Assembly: GCA_023400335.1 (NCBI GenBank) | Contig: JAEXFF010000049.1 | Coordinates: forward strand, 1 to 26,146 | Reading direction: 5' to 3' | Source of the DNA: Bacteroidota bacterium | GTDB lineage: Bacteria > Bacteroidota > Bacteroidia > Bacteroidales > Marinifilaceae | Length of the DNA: 26,146 nucleotides | Part shown: piece after piece, positions 1-8,431 of the stretch | Layout of the letters: the number at the start of each line of letters is the position of its first letter | Position numbering within the stretch: the stretch's first letter is position 1 | Translations under genes and position numbers: made by a program | The notes under the pieces: model-generated | Seen by the model: only the letters and a program-made list of their open reading frames with translations | Told to the model about the DNA's origin: nothing | The model's database searches: none

Positions 1-951
1 CATTGCACTTCCCCCAAACCCTTTTTTGCAGGAAACGACAGAAACATCGGCTAAACTATATACATAAGAAACCTTATCATAAGATTGCAACGGCAGAAAT
101 CGTAAATTTGTAATCTTTATGTTGTCTAAAGAATCGATATAAGGCTTAGACTGTTGCTCCGTTCCAAAAATCAAAAATTCTATATCCTCATACTCCAGGA
201 ATTGTTTTGCAGCTTCTATAATAATATTGATATTCTGAGCTTTTCCCAAATTCCCCGCATAAACGATATAAAACTTATTTCTGCTTAACTGAAATTCCTC
301 AAATAAGAAATTGTCTTCTTTAGCTATCGGATGAACGACTTTCTCGTCAACCCAGTTATAAATAACTCTGATCTTGTCTTTCGCTACTTTTTTAGATAAC
401 AGATTTTTCTTAAAATCGTCAGAAATAACAATAATCTTGGACGCGCTTTTATATGTGATATTTTCTATCCTTCTTCCAATTTTCCATAGAAAAGAATTAT
501 ATTTTGTCAATCCCGACGCTACTAAGGAGTCCGGAAATATATCCTGAAGATTATAGACAAAAGGTTTGCGTCTGAAAAAACGGATAAAAGCCCCTACTAA
601 TCCCTGTGTAGGCGGAGTACTTTGTAAAAACAGGACATCCTGTTTTTTGAAAAGACCGATACCTGCAAAAACCATATTAATATAAAAATACCTCAGTGCC
701 CTTGCTAGAACAGACTTTCCTTCTTTCGGTGCATAAAACCGGTGAATCGTCAATCGTCCATTTATTAATTGTTCTCTTTTCTGCTTTTTATAATAATTTC
801 TGATTGAAGTATCAATCCCCCGTGTCGGCAAGGGGACATATAGGTTTACAGTCCATCCCAACTCTGCCATCCCTTCATACAACTGTTTCGACAAATATAA
901 ACTGGCCGCAAATTCTGGTTCATAATAAGCACTAAAAATCAGTATTCTCAT
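1..951 (-). CDS. Glycosyltransferase family 4, WbuB-like (3' end beyond window)
   Basis: The gene starts at 951 and its 317 visible codons run off the left edge without a stop. The product looks like a cytoplasmic GT-B enzyme of family GT4. Residues 2-10 form the first beta strand (RILIFSAYY), STPPT is at 111-115, and QDIFPDS at 136-142 resembles the DLWPES-type motif of WbuB/WcaI enzymes. GFGGSAM at the edge begins the donor-binding part. WbuB of E. coli O26 is assigned as an L-FucNAc transferase, and this gene follows a complete fnlA-fnlB-fnlC set, so transfer of L-FucNAc to the first lipid-linked sugar is a reasonable inference. It starts 6 bp after the stop of the initiating transferase, consistent with one transcript. 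The acceptor cannot be read from sequence. Confidence 0.85.
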   Translation of the reverse strand, partial: MRILIFSAYYEPEFAASLYLSKQLYEGMAELGWTVNLYVPLPTRGIDTSIRNYYKKQKREQLINGRLTIHRFYAPKEGKSVLARALRYFYINMVFAGIGLFKKQDVLFLQSTPPTQGLVGAFIRFFRRKPFVYNLQDIFPDSLVASGLTKYNSFLWKIGRRIENITYKSASKIIVISDDFKKNLLSKKVAKDKIRVIYNWVDEKVVHPIAKEDNFLFEEFQLSRNKFYIVYAGNLGKAQNINIIIEAAKQFLEYEDIEFLIFGTEQQSKPYIDSLDNIKITNLRFLPLQSYDKVSYVYSLADVSVVSCKKGFGGSAM

Positions 952-957
952 CACTTA

Positions 958-1545
958 TTATTTTCTATTCACATTTTCAGAAAATAATACTGTCCGGATC
1001 GTCCAAAAGATGATCATGACATCCAATAAAAATGAGAGGTGTTCTACATAATAGATATCATTTCTCAATTTTTCTTTTGTAAGTACGGAATTCCTGTTTA
1101 TTGCCTGATTATAGCCTGTAATTCCGGGCCGTACAGTTAGAATAATACGTTCTTCTTCTGTATATTTATCTAAATACATAGCTGAATCGGGACGGGGACC
1201 AATAAAACTCATATCTCCTATCATGACATTTATCAATTGAGGAATCTCATCAATACTGGTTTTTCTCAAAAATTTTCCCACTTTCGTAACACGGGGATCG
1301 TCTGCAGAATTATAAGTGGAACCATCTTCCAAACGGATATCAGGAGCATTTACCTTCATCGACCGCAACTTATACATCTTAAAAATTTTCCCCTTTTTAC
1401 CAATTCTTTGAGCACAATAAAATAAAGGACCGCCGTCTTCTATCTTTATCGCTAATCCGAATATAACCAATACCAATAACAGGAAGGGGGATAAAATAAA
1501 AGAGAATAAAATAGCCAGGAATCTCTTGAAAAAATGTTTGTACAT
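958..1545 (-). CDS. Initiating phosphoglycosyl transferase (short PglC/WcaJ-type sugar transferase)
   Basis: This enzyme transfers a sugar-1-phosphate from a nucleotide sugar to undecaprenyl phosphate on the inner membrane and so starts the repeat unit. It is 195 residues long, the size of the monotopic PglC-like core without the extra WcaJ/WbaP membrane helices. One hydrophobic segment at about 8-32 is the re-entrant membrane helix. KLRSM is at 59-63, the catalytic Asp-Glu pair (SIDEIPQL) is D99-E100, SFIGPRP is at 113-119 and RPGITG at 139-144. The start at 1545 lies 3 bp after the stop of the reductase gene upstream. Donor specificity is unknown. The adjacent reductase suggests a 6-deoxy-HexNAc such as QuiNAc or FucNAc, but a diacetamido sugar from the 18951-22964 module is equally possible. 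Confidence 0.9.
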   Translation of the reverse strand: MYKHFFKRFLAILFSFILSPFLLLVLVIFGLAIKIEDGGPLFYCAQRIGKKGKIFKMYKLRSMKVNAPDIRLEDGSTYNSADDPRVTKVGKFLRKTSIDEIPQLINVMIGDMSFIGPRPDSAMYLDKYTEEERIILTVRPGITGYNQAINRNSVLTKEKLRNDIYYVEHLSFLLDVMIIFWTIRTVLFSENVNRK

Positions 1546-1548
1546 ACA

Positions 1549-2556
1549 TCAATAATTAAAAAGATCTCTGTAAAGGTTGTTGTCCATATCCTTTTTAAAA
1601 TCTTCCATCATTTTGCGAAAATCAGAATAAGCCGGAACATAGTTAAAATCTTTTTTAGCTTTTTCCATACTGAACAAATAGGAAGGGGTATTATTTTTTA
1701 TATCAGGATTATAAAGGATCTTTGATTTTCTTCCGTCCCGGGGAGCAAAAACGTCAGCAATTATTTCTGCCTGTTCCTGAAGAGTTACCCCTTTTCCAGA
1801 AGTCATATTATACAGGCCATAAGTATTTGGATTTGTAATCGCCAGATAAAAAGCATGTGCAACATCTTTCACATAGGCAACATCCCGGCTCAAATCTTTA
1901 CTTCCAAAAACGGTAATATCTTCAGCTTTCTGGGCTTTCTCGATAAAAATTTGTAATCCGGATTTTAAATATTTACCATTGATAAATAAGGAGCCATGAG
2001 GACCAACCCCATAAACCGGAGGAAACCTGAAAACGGCATTCTTCATGCCATGTTGTTGATTATAATATTCCAGTACATCATTTGCTGCATTTTTTGAAAT
2101 TACGTATACGGCATGATCCCCTTTATAGATAAATCCCCTCGGTTCATCTTCCGTAACAGCCCTTTCGCCGCTCCAGGAGTTATAGACATCAGCATAAGAA
2201 GAAGTCGAAATGACACGTTTAATAGTATGCTTTCTGCAATATTCCAAAACGTTTATAGTCCCCAGTACATTAATCTTAAAATAATCGTCGGCATTTTCAT
2301 CTACATCCAAATTTACCGGGGCATTAGCCGGTAGTAAACCAGCCAGCAATATCACTCCTTCCACCCCTTCTGACGGAAGTTTTTCAAAGTCATTTTTATT
2401 TGTAATATCCAGATTTACATACTTTACTCCTAAAGTATCGTAATAATTTTTAAACTTGTTATTACGTCCCGTTACCAATACTGAAGAATTATTTTTTAAA
2501 AATTCGGTTACAGTATGAACACCGATAAAACTGGATGCACCAATAATGATTATCAT
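1549..2556 (-). CDS. NAD(P)-dependent SDR epimerase/reductase of a nucleotide sugar
   Basis: An extended short-chain dehydrogenase of 335 residues. The N-terminal cofactor loop is GASSFIG (6-12), a variant of GxxGxxG. STSSY (117-121) carries the catalytic Ser/Thr and YVISK (151-155) gives the Tyr151-Lys155 pair. Substrate is not readable. The gene sits directly before the initiating transferase, an arrangement known for 4-reductases such as WbpV or WreQ that turn UDP-4-keto-6-deoxy-GlcNAc into UDP-QuiNAc or UDP-FucNAc, which then primes the lipid. A UDP-GlcNAc 4,6-dehydratase-type enzyme is present at 21756-22964 and could supply the 4-keto sugar. The reductase role is inference; a C4-epimerase is the main alternative. 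Confidence 0.8.
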   Translation of the reverse strand: MIIIIGASSFIGVHTVTEFLKNNSSVLVTGRNNKFKNYYDTLGVKYVNLDITNKNDFEKLPSEGVEGVILLAGLLPANAPVNLDVDENADDYFKINVLGTINVLEYCRKHTIKRVISTSSYADVYNSWSGERAVTEDEPRGFIYKGDHAVYVISKNAANDVLEYYNQQHGMKNAVFRFPPVYGVGPHGSLFINGKYLKSGLQIFIEKAQKAEDITVFGSKDLSRDVAYVKDVAHAFYLAITNPNTYGLYNMTSGKGVTLQEQAEIIADVFAPRDGRKSKILYNPDIKNNTPSYLFSMEKAKKDFNYVPAYSDFRKMMEDFKKDMDNNLYRDLFNY

Positions 2557-2569
2557 ATATTTCTCTGTA

Positions 2570-3712
2570 TTAATATTTTCTCCAAATCATTTTATTAACA
2601 ATACCCGTATAACTTTGAATGAGCTTAACCACTTTTACAGACACATTCTCGTCCTTATAATCAGGTGTGGGAAACCCCAATGCTCCATCTTTATTCATTT
2701 CTACAGCAACATCTACTGCTTGTAATACCTGCTCCGTCGTTATGCCGGCCAGGATAAAATCTCCCTTATCCAATGCTTCGGGCCGCTCCGTACTGGTACG
2801 GATACAGACTGCAGGTATCGGATTGCCTACCGACAGGAAATAGCTGCTTTCCTCCGGCAGGGTTCCCGAATCGGATACGACCGCAAAAGCATTCATCTGC
2901 AAATGATTGTAATCGTGGAAACCCAGCGGTTGATGTTGTATCACACGGGGATCAAAACGGAATCCGCGCTGTTCTATATATTTCTTTGAGCGGGGATGAC
3001 AGGAATACAATATCGGCATATCGTATTTTTCTGCCATGGCATTTACAGCATTCATCAGATTGAAAAAGTTCGCTTCAATATCGATATTTTCTTCTCGGTG
3101 AGCTGAAAGTAAAATATATTTCCCTTTCTCCAATCCCAATGTTTCGAGTATACGGCTGGCCCGGATCTGTTGCAGATTTGCAGAAAGTACTTCTGCCATG
3201 GGGGAGCCCACCACATAAGTCCGTTCCCGGGGCGTGCCTGCCGCATTCAGGTAGCGACGGGCATGCTCCGAATAACACATATTGACATCGGCCGTCACAT
3301 CTACAATACGGCGGTTGGTTTCCTCCGGCAGACATTCGTCGAAACAACGGTTACCGGCTTCCATGTGGAAAATCGGAATATGTAAACGTTTGGCACCGAT
3401 TACGCAAAGGCAGGAATTTGTATCACCCAGAACCAGGACGGCATCCGGTTTTACCTCTGCCATCAGGCTGTAAGACCGGGCTATAATATTGCCGATCGTT
3501 TCTCCCAAATCGGATCCCACTGCATTCAAATAATGATCAGGAGCGCGGAGTCCCAGATCGTCAAAGAACACCTGATTTAAGGTATAGTCGTAATTCTGTC
3601 CCGTATGTACCAATACCTGAGTAAAATACCGGTCGCATTTTTTTATAACTTCCGATAACCGTATAATCTCCGGACGGGTTCCGATTACCGTCATAAGTTT
3701 CAATTTTGCCAT
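2570..3712 (-). CDS. fnlC: UDP-GlcNAc 2-epimerase family, FnlC/CapG (UDP-L-FucNAc synthesis)
   Basis: This is the third enzyme of UDP-N-acetyl-L-fucosamine synthesis, a C2 epimerase acting on UDP-L-PneNAc. The protein begins MAKLKLMTVIGTRPEI, the usual WecB-family N-terminus. HTGQNYD follows near residue 37, then HMEAGNRCFDE and PEETNRRI, which hold the catalytic acidic residues and UDP contacts. The frame stays open another 20 codons upstream into fnlB, but the ATG at 3712 is preferred. It gives 380 residues, has a purine-rich AAGAAGAAA stretch before it, and lies 10 bp after the fnlB stop. Lying after fnlA and fnlB, it is more likely FnlC than WecB, the ManNAc enzyme. Base composition is visibly richer in G+C than in the glycosyltransferase genes. 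Confidence 0.9.
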   Translation of the reverse strand: MAKLKLMTVIGTRPEIIRLSEVIKKCDRYFTQVLVHTGQNYDYTLNQVFFDDLGLRAPDHYLNAVGSDLGETIGNIIARSYSLMAEVKPDAVLVLGDTNSCLCVIGAKRLHIPIFHMEAGNRCFDECLPEETNRRIVDVTADVNMCYSEHARRYLNAAGTPRERTYVVGSPMAEVLSANLQQIRASRILETLGLEKGKYILLSAHREENIDIEANFFNLMNAVNAMAEKYDMPILYSCHPRSKKYIEQRGFRFDPRVIQHQPLGFHDYNHLQMNAFAVVSDSGTLPEESSYFLSVGNPIPAVCIRTSTERPEALDKGDFILAGITTEQVLQAVDVAVEMNKDGALGFPTPDYKDENVSVKVVKLIQSYTGIVNKMIWRKY

Positions 3713-3722
3713 TTTCTTCTTT

Positions 3723-4871
3723 TTAAACTTCCTCAAAAAAAGTATCGGGATGTTGCGGATCAAAACATTCATTGCACCACATAAATGTTACCATATCTGT
3801 CTCCCCCAGATTCTCAATATTATGGGTATAACCCGTAGGGATATCGATAACCACTATCTTATCCCCGCAAACAAAATATTCTATTACTTCTGTATTTTCT
3901 CCGTTCATATTGCGGAAACGGATAACCCCTCTTCCACTCACCACAACAAACTTCTCATTCTTGGTGTGATGCCAGTGATTTCCCTTCGTGATATGCGGCT
4001 TTGAGATATTTACCGAAAACTGTCCCCGGTCCGGTGTCCGGATGATTTCGGTAAAACTCCCCCTTGCATCCACGTTCATTTTCAGGGGATAACCGAACTT
4101 GTCACTAGGGAGATAAGAAAGATAAGTGGAATACAACTTTTTCGTAAAGGCATTCCCCACATCGGGAACGTTCAGATTATTCCTGCTTTCCTTGAAAGAA
4201 TAAAGCAGTTCTACAATCTTACCCAAAGTAACGCTATAGACTACCGGTACTTCACAATAATCCCCTTTTCTGTTTTCCCCTCCCGTTAAGGCAGCGATCA
4301 GTTCATTTACCACATCGTCCACATACACCAGATTCATCACCACAGCCGGATCATTCACCCGGATTGCCAAGTCATGGGCAATATTGTTGCAGAAGGTAGC
4401 TACCGCGCTGTTATAATTCGGACGGCACCATTTCCCGAATACATTCGGGAAACGGTATATCAATACCTTCGCCCCGGTTTCTTTTGCATATTCCAGCATC
4501 AAATGCTCCCCTGCCCTTTTGGACTCCCCATAGGGATTGTCCAGTGTCGCCTGGATAGAGGAGGAAATCATTACCGGGCAGGTATTTTTATATTTCCTGA
4601 GCGTATCCAGCAGGGTAGAGGCAAAGCCAAAATTACCTTTCATGAATTCCGACTGCTCTTTAGGCCTGTTTACCCCGGCCAGATTAAATACAAAATCTGC
4701 ATTTTTACAATATACCTCTAATTCGGACGGATCACTATCTATATCGTATTCGAATACTTTGAGGCCGTCGGGAACAGCATTATTCCTGGCTTTCCCCGAT
4801 TGTATATTATGCAGCTGAGCCACCAGGTTTCTGCCAATGAAACCCCTGGCTCCCGTTACAAGAATATTCAT
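3723..4871 (-). CDS. fnlB: FnlB/CapF bifunctional SDR reductase with C-terminal zinc cupin
   Basis: This is the second enzyme of UDP-L-FucNAc synthesis. In S. aureus CapF the cupin domain performs C3 epimerisation and the SDR domain performs NADPH-dependent C4 reduction of the FnlA/CapE product. The 382 residues fit this family. GARGFIG (7-13) is the Rossmann loop, YGESK (114-118) is the Tyr-Lys pair, and the C-terminal cupin from about 265 carries GNHWHH (297-302) and the following KNEKF of the metal site. It lies between fnlA and fnlC. An 85-bp gap separates it from fnlA, longer than most gaps in this operon and containing a loose AGCCGTT/AACGGCT inverted repeat. Confidence 0.93.
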   Translation of the reverse strand: MNILVTGARGFIGRNLVAQLHNIQSGKARNNAVPDGLKVFEYDIDSDPSELEVYCKNADFVFNLAGVNRPKEQSEFMKGNFGFASTLLDTLRKYKNTCPVMISSSIQATLDNPYGESKRAGEHLMLEYAKETGAKVLIYRFPNVFGKWCRPNYNSAVATFCNNIAHDLAIRVNDPAVVMNLVYVDDVVNELIAALTGGENRKGDYCEVPVVYSVTLGKIVELLYSFKESRNNLNVPDVGNAFTKKLYSTYLSYLPSDKFGYPLKMNVDARGSFTEIIRTPDRGQFSVNISKPHITKGNHWHHTKNEKFVVVSGRGVIRFRNMNGENTEVIEYFVCGDKIVVIDIPTGYTHNIENLGETDMVTFMWCNECFDPQHPDTFFEEV

Positions 4872-4956
4872 AACATATCAGTTGATTAAACAGCCGTTGT
4901 ACATGAGGCAGGATGCCGGTCAAAAAGAAAAGTATAAAACGGCTCTGTATCGGATT

Positions 4957-6012
4957 TTACTCGCTTTTGATTTCAGTTGTCTTTAATTTCTCCTCCAAAC
5001 CCAAATCTTCCCGTATAAATCGCAGCTTGAGCAATAATTGCTTCATGCCGTTCACATCCAAACGGGTTGTATTATGAGAATGATAATCTTCTATCTTCGC
5101 CACGGCCTCATTGCCTTCGGTAAAGAACTTATCATAATTCAGATCCCGGGTATCACACGGAATACGGTAATAGTTTCCCATATCGATTGCTTTTGCCATT
5201 TCTTCACGGGTAACCAAGGTTTCGTACAATTTCTCACCGTGACGGGTACCGATTGTTTTCACTTCCACCTCAGTCTTATACAATTGCTTCAAAGCTTCAG
5301 CCAGAACATCCAGGGTAGCTGCGGGAGCTTTCTGAACGAACAAATCCCCATTATGACCGTGTTCAAATGCATACATGACCAGATCCACGGCATCATCCAA
5401 CGTCATCATAAAACGGGTCATATTGGGATCCGTAACCGTAAGGGGTTTACCTGCTTTAATCTGATCTACCCATAGGGGAATAACCGAACCGCGGGAGGCC
5501 ATTACATTCCCGTAGCGGGTACAGCAGATGGTTGTCTGTGCATTCTCTCCGAGGGCCCGTCCTTTAGCAATAGCCACTTTTTCCATCATGGCTTTTGAGA
5601 TTCCCATGGCATTAATCGGATAAGCAGCTTTATCGGTCGAAAGGACAACCACATTTTTTACGCGGTGGGCAATAGCTGATTCCAGAACATTATCCGTGCC
5701 GATGACATTGGTCTGGACGGCTTGCAGGGGAAAAAACTCGCAGGAAGGCACCTGCTTCAATGCTGCTGCCGAAAAAATGTAATCCACTCCACGCACAGCG
5801 CTGTCGACAGACTGCCGGTCGCGCACATTACCGATATAGAATCTGACTTTCGGATTCTGCAGATGATGACGCATATCGTCCTGTTTTTTCTCATCCCGGC
5901 TGAAAATGCGGATTTCTTTAATATCCGTATCCAGAAAACGACGCAATACAGCATTCCCAAAGGAACCAGTGCCTCCGGTAATTAAAAGAATTTTATCTTT
6001 AAAAATGGACAT
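4957..6012 (-). CDS. fnlA: FnlA/CapE UDP-GlcNAc 4,6-dehydratase/5-epimerase
   Basis: This is the first committed enzyme of the UDP-L-FucNAc pathway. In CapE/FnlA it dehydrates UDP-GlcNAc at C4/C6 and inverts C5. At 351 residues it is a soluble member of the Polysacc_synt_2 (CapD/FlaA1) family without membrane helices. TGGTGSFG (12-19) binds the cofactor. STDKAAYPINAMGISK (125-140) is the family signature, in which Met136 replaces the usual SDR tyrosine ahead of Lys140. RHGEKLYETLV, typical of the family, appears near the C-terminus. It begins a fnlA-fnlB-fnlC block in pathway order, the strongest evidence for the product sugar. The next gene upstream ends only 5 bp before its start. Confidence 0.93.
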   Translation of the reverse strand: MSIFKDKILLITGGTGSFGNAVLRRFLDTDIKEIRIFSRDEKKQDDMRHHLQNPKVRFYIGNVRDRQSVDSAVRGVDYIFSAAALKQVPSCEFFPLQAVQTNVIGTDNVLESAIAHRVKNVVVLSTDKAAYPINAMGISKAMMEKVAIAKGRALGENAQTTICCTRYGNVMASRGSVIPLWVDQIKAGKPLTVTDPNMTRFMMTLDDAVDLVMYAFEHGHNGDLFVQKAPAATLDVLAEALKQLYKTEVEVKTIGTRHGEKLYETLVTREEMAKAIDMGNYYRIPCDTRDLNYDKFFTEGNEAVAKIEDYHSHNTTRLDVNGMKQLLLKLRFIREDLGLEEKLKTTEIKSE

Positions 6013-6017
6013 ACTTA

Positions 6018-7145
6018 TTATTTTATTAAATTAATCCAATCATCAATATTGTTATAAATATCATAATCATTTATACAACGATCATAACACCTTTGCCGCA
6101 TACAATTATATGCAATCTCCTCCATATCCAACAATTCATCTGTAGCTTTAGCTATTGAAGCAGGCTCATTATCAATCCACCATCCGCAACCATCAGATGC
6201 CAAACTAGCCCAAGGCGTTCCTTTAGATGTTATTACAGGCGTACCCTGAGCCAAGGCCTCTATAACAACATTTCCAAAATTTTCCGATTTAGACACCAGA
6301 TACAAACATTTTGCTTTCGCATACAATTCATTCTTAGCTTCCCCCGTTACTAATCCTAAAAATTTAACTTTATGTTGCATTTGATTATCAGCAATAACTG
6401 TTTGCAGATATTTATAATAATCTCCTGCAATCTCTCCTGCAAGTAAAAGTTGCAAAGAACTTTCCATAAATTTTTTTGACTTTGACAATCCTCTAATCAG
6501 GTTATCCAACGCTTTTATGGGAGCAATCCTTCCTACATATAACAAATAACCTGAATAGGGATTAGAAGAAAGATGAATGTGTCTGGGTAAAACCATATAA
6601 TTGGGAATGATGACCAATTTCCGGTTTTTTCCAAACATTTTTATTATAGAATCTCTTTCTTCTACAGAAGTTGCATGATAAATAACCTTTTTATTATAAA
6701 TCAGATTAATAAATTTGAAATAACAGGTTTTTAAAATCTTACTGCCAAAACCCTTATTTGCAATAGCTGTTGAAAACATTTCTCCCCGGGGAGAAATTAT
6801 TACTTTCTTATTTTTAAAAAGAGCGTAAGTATTTAATACAAAACCTGGTAAATAACATAATCCATTGGAAATAACGACGTCGCAATTCCTTACTTCTTTC
6901 AGATTCGTACGTAACAAACGAATTGAAAACTTATAGTGCTTTACAGATTGATATATGATATGAATACCTTCGAAACAATGCCACCTGTCAAGGATAACTT
7001 TATTGTCTTCTATATACCTGCCTGTTGTTACCACAGAAACGTCGATACCTTCTTTCACAAAGCCTTTGGCAAGCCAATACAAAGCGTTAGAAGGACCTCC
7101 TTCCTGGGCCGGATAAAATGAAACAGAGGGAATTAAAATTCTCAT
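6018..7145 (-). CDS. Glycosyltransferase family 4
   Basis: A 375-residue GT-B glycosyltransferase. The N-terminal acceptor domain opens with MRILIPSVSFYPAQEGGPSN, where the Gly-Gly loop after the first strand is typical of GT4. ISPRGEM lies in the middle. YVGRIAPIKALDNLI starts the donor domain. SENFGNVVIEALAQG is the family EX7E motif that binds the nucleotide-sugar donor. It should act on the cytoplasmic face, adding one sugar of the repeat unit. It lies between the UDP-HexNAc dehydrogenase and fnlA, so a HexNAc uronate or L-FucNAc donor is possible, but this is inference from position only. The A+T content is higher than in the adjoining fnl genes. Confidence 0.88.
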   Translation of the reverse strand: MRILIPSVSFYPAQEGGPSNALYWLAKGFVKEGIDVSVVTTGRYIEDNKVILDRWHCFEGIHIIYQSVKHYKFSIRLLRTNLKEVRNCDVVISNGLCYLPGFVLNTYALFKNKKVIISPRGEMFSTAIANKGFGSKILKTCYFKFINLIYNKKVIYHATSVEERDSIIKMFGKNRKLVIIPNYMVLPRHIHLSSNPYSGYLLYVGRIAPIKALDNLIRGLSKSKKFMESSLQLLLAGEIAGDYYKYLQTVIADNQMQHKVKFLGLVTGEAKNELYAKAKCLYLVSKSENFGNVVIEALAQGTPVITSKGTPWASLASDGCGWWIDNEPASIAKATDELLDMEEIAYNCMRQRCYDRCINDYDIYNNIDDWINLIK

Positions 7146-7156
7146 CAGCCAACAAC

Positions 7157-8422
7157 TTACAATCTACCGTCAATAATATCCCTATCCAGACAACCTTTCA
7201 CGTCATAAATTACATGCCTGTCTTCCACTAAAGACAAAATATTCAAATTCTCAAATTCTTTATGAGCGACAGCTAAAACAACAACATCCGACTTTTCGGA
7301 GGGAAGGGCATTCACAATATCTATCCCGTATTCGCCCTTGACTGCATCAGGACTAGCCCAAGGATCATAAATAACGATATTATTCGTAAACTCAGACAGA
7401 GTGGTATAGATATCGACGACTTTAGTATTCCGAATATCCGGACAGTTTTCCTTAAAGGTAACTCCCAATATCAAAATCTTTGCATCTTTCACCAAAATAC
7501 CTTTTTTATTCATACATTTAACCACCTGATTGGCTACATAAGCACCCATGCCATCATTTAATCTGCGCGCATTATACATAATTCTCGGAAGCACGCCATA
7601 GACCTGGGCCTTTTGAATCAGATAATACGGATCTACACTAATGCAATGCCCTCCTACTAACCCGGGTTTCATCTTAATAAAATTCCACTTGGATGCAGCG
7701 GCCTCAATGACATCACTTGTATCAATACCCATCGCATGAAAAATTTTAGAAAGCTCATTCATAAATGCAATATTTACATCTCTTTGTGAATTTTCTATAA
7801 TTTTTGATGCTTCCGCAACTTTTATAGAGGGGGCTTTATGCGTTCCATTGACTAACACAGCATTATACAAACCATCTACAATATCTGCAATTTCAGGAGT
7901 TGAGCCAGAAGTGACTTTCTTTATTTTTTCTACAGTATGTTCTTTATCCCCGGGATTAATCCGTTCCGGAGAATATCCCGCATAAAAATCAACATTGAAT
8001 TTCAGGCCCGATACTTTTTCTACTACGGGCAGACATTCTTCTTCTGTAACTCCCGGATAAACGGTCGATTCATAAATAACAATATCTCCTTTGGAAATAA
8101 CTTTACCTACAGTCGTACTCGCTCCGATCAATGGTGTCAGATCCGGCCGGTTATTATTATCCACAGGCGTGGGTACGGCGACTATATAGATATTACAATC
8201 CCGTATATCTTCAATATTACTCGTACATTTAAATCCGTTATTAATTGCATTTCGTAAAAGCTCATCACTGACTTCAAGTGTTACATCATATCCTTTATTT
8301 AAAGAGTCAACACGTTTTTGATTCATATCAAAGCCTACGGTCGGATATTGAGTAGAAAATAATCTTGCCAAAGGAAGTCCTACATAACCGAGTCCTATTA
8401 CCGCTATTTTTTTATTTAACAT
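7157..8422 (-). CDS. tviB: UDP-N-acetylhexosamine 6-dehydrogenase (TviB/WbpO type)
   Basis: An NAD-dependent nucleotide-sugar dehydrogenase that oxidises C6 of UDP-GlcNAc or UDP-GalNAc in two steps to give the uronic acid. The 421 residues show GLGYVGLP (10-17), YESTVYPGVTEE (118-128), SPERINPGD (151-159), and the catalytic cysteine Cys260 in GGHCISVDPYYL. The C-terminal UDP-binding domain includes LGVTFKENCPDIRNTK. The sequence is closer to the TviB/WbpO group than to WecC, and no ManNAc-specific 2-epimerase is obvious, since the only 2-epimerase here belongs with the fnl set. The product would give the polysaccharide a negative charge. No separate 4-epimerase (TviC) is visible, so GlcNAcA or GalNAcA cannot be decided. 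Confidence 0.88.
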   Translation of the reverse strand: MLNKKIAVIGLGYVGLPLARLFSTQYPTVGFDMNQKRVDSLNKGYDVTLEVSDELLRNAINNGFKCTSNIEDIRDCNIYIVAVPTPVDNNNRPDLTPLIGASTTVGKVISKGDIVIYESTVYPGVTEEECLPVVEKVSGLKFNVDFYAGYSPERINPGDKEHTVEKIKKVTSGSTPEIADIVDGLYNAVLVNGTHKAPSIKVAEASKIIENSQRDVNIAFMNELSKIFHAMGIDTSDVIEAAASKWNFIKMKPGLVGGHCISVDPYYLIQKAQVYGVLPRIMYNARRLNDGMGAYVANQVVKCMNKKGILVKDAKILILGVTFKENCPDIRNTKVVDIYTTLSEFTNNIVIYDPWASPDAVKGEYGIDIVNALPSEKSDVVVLAVAHKEFENLNILSLVEDRHVIYDVKGCLDRDIIDGRL

Positions 8423-8431
8423 AATTACGAT

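Noticed and set aside
4892..4944. AGCCGTT/AACGGCT inverted repeat in the gap between fnlA and fnlB as a terminator
   Set aside because: The loop is 39 nt, there is no T-run after it on the transcribed strand, and the fnl genes must be co-expressed.
5038..5475. A 145-codon open frame on the plus strand opposite fnlA, and similar ones opposite fnlB, tviB and the fdt genes
   Set aside because: They lie wholly antisense to well-supported genes, have no family motifs and have low-complexity composition typical of shadow frames.
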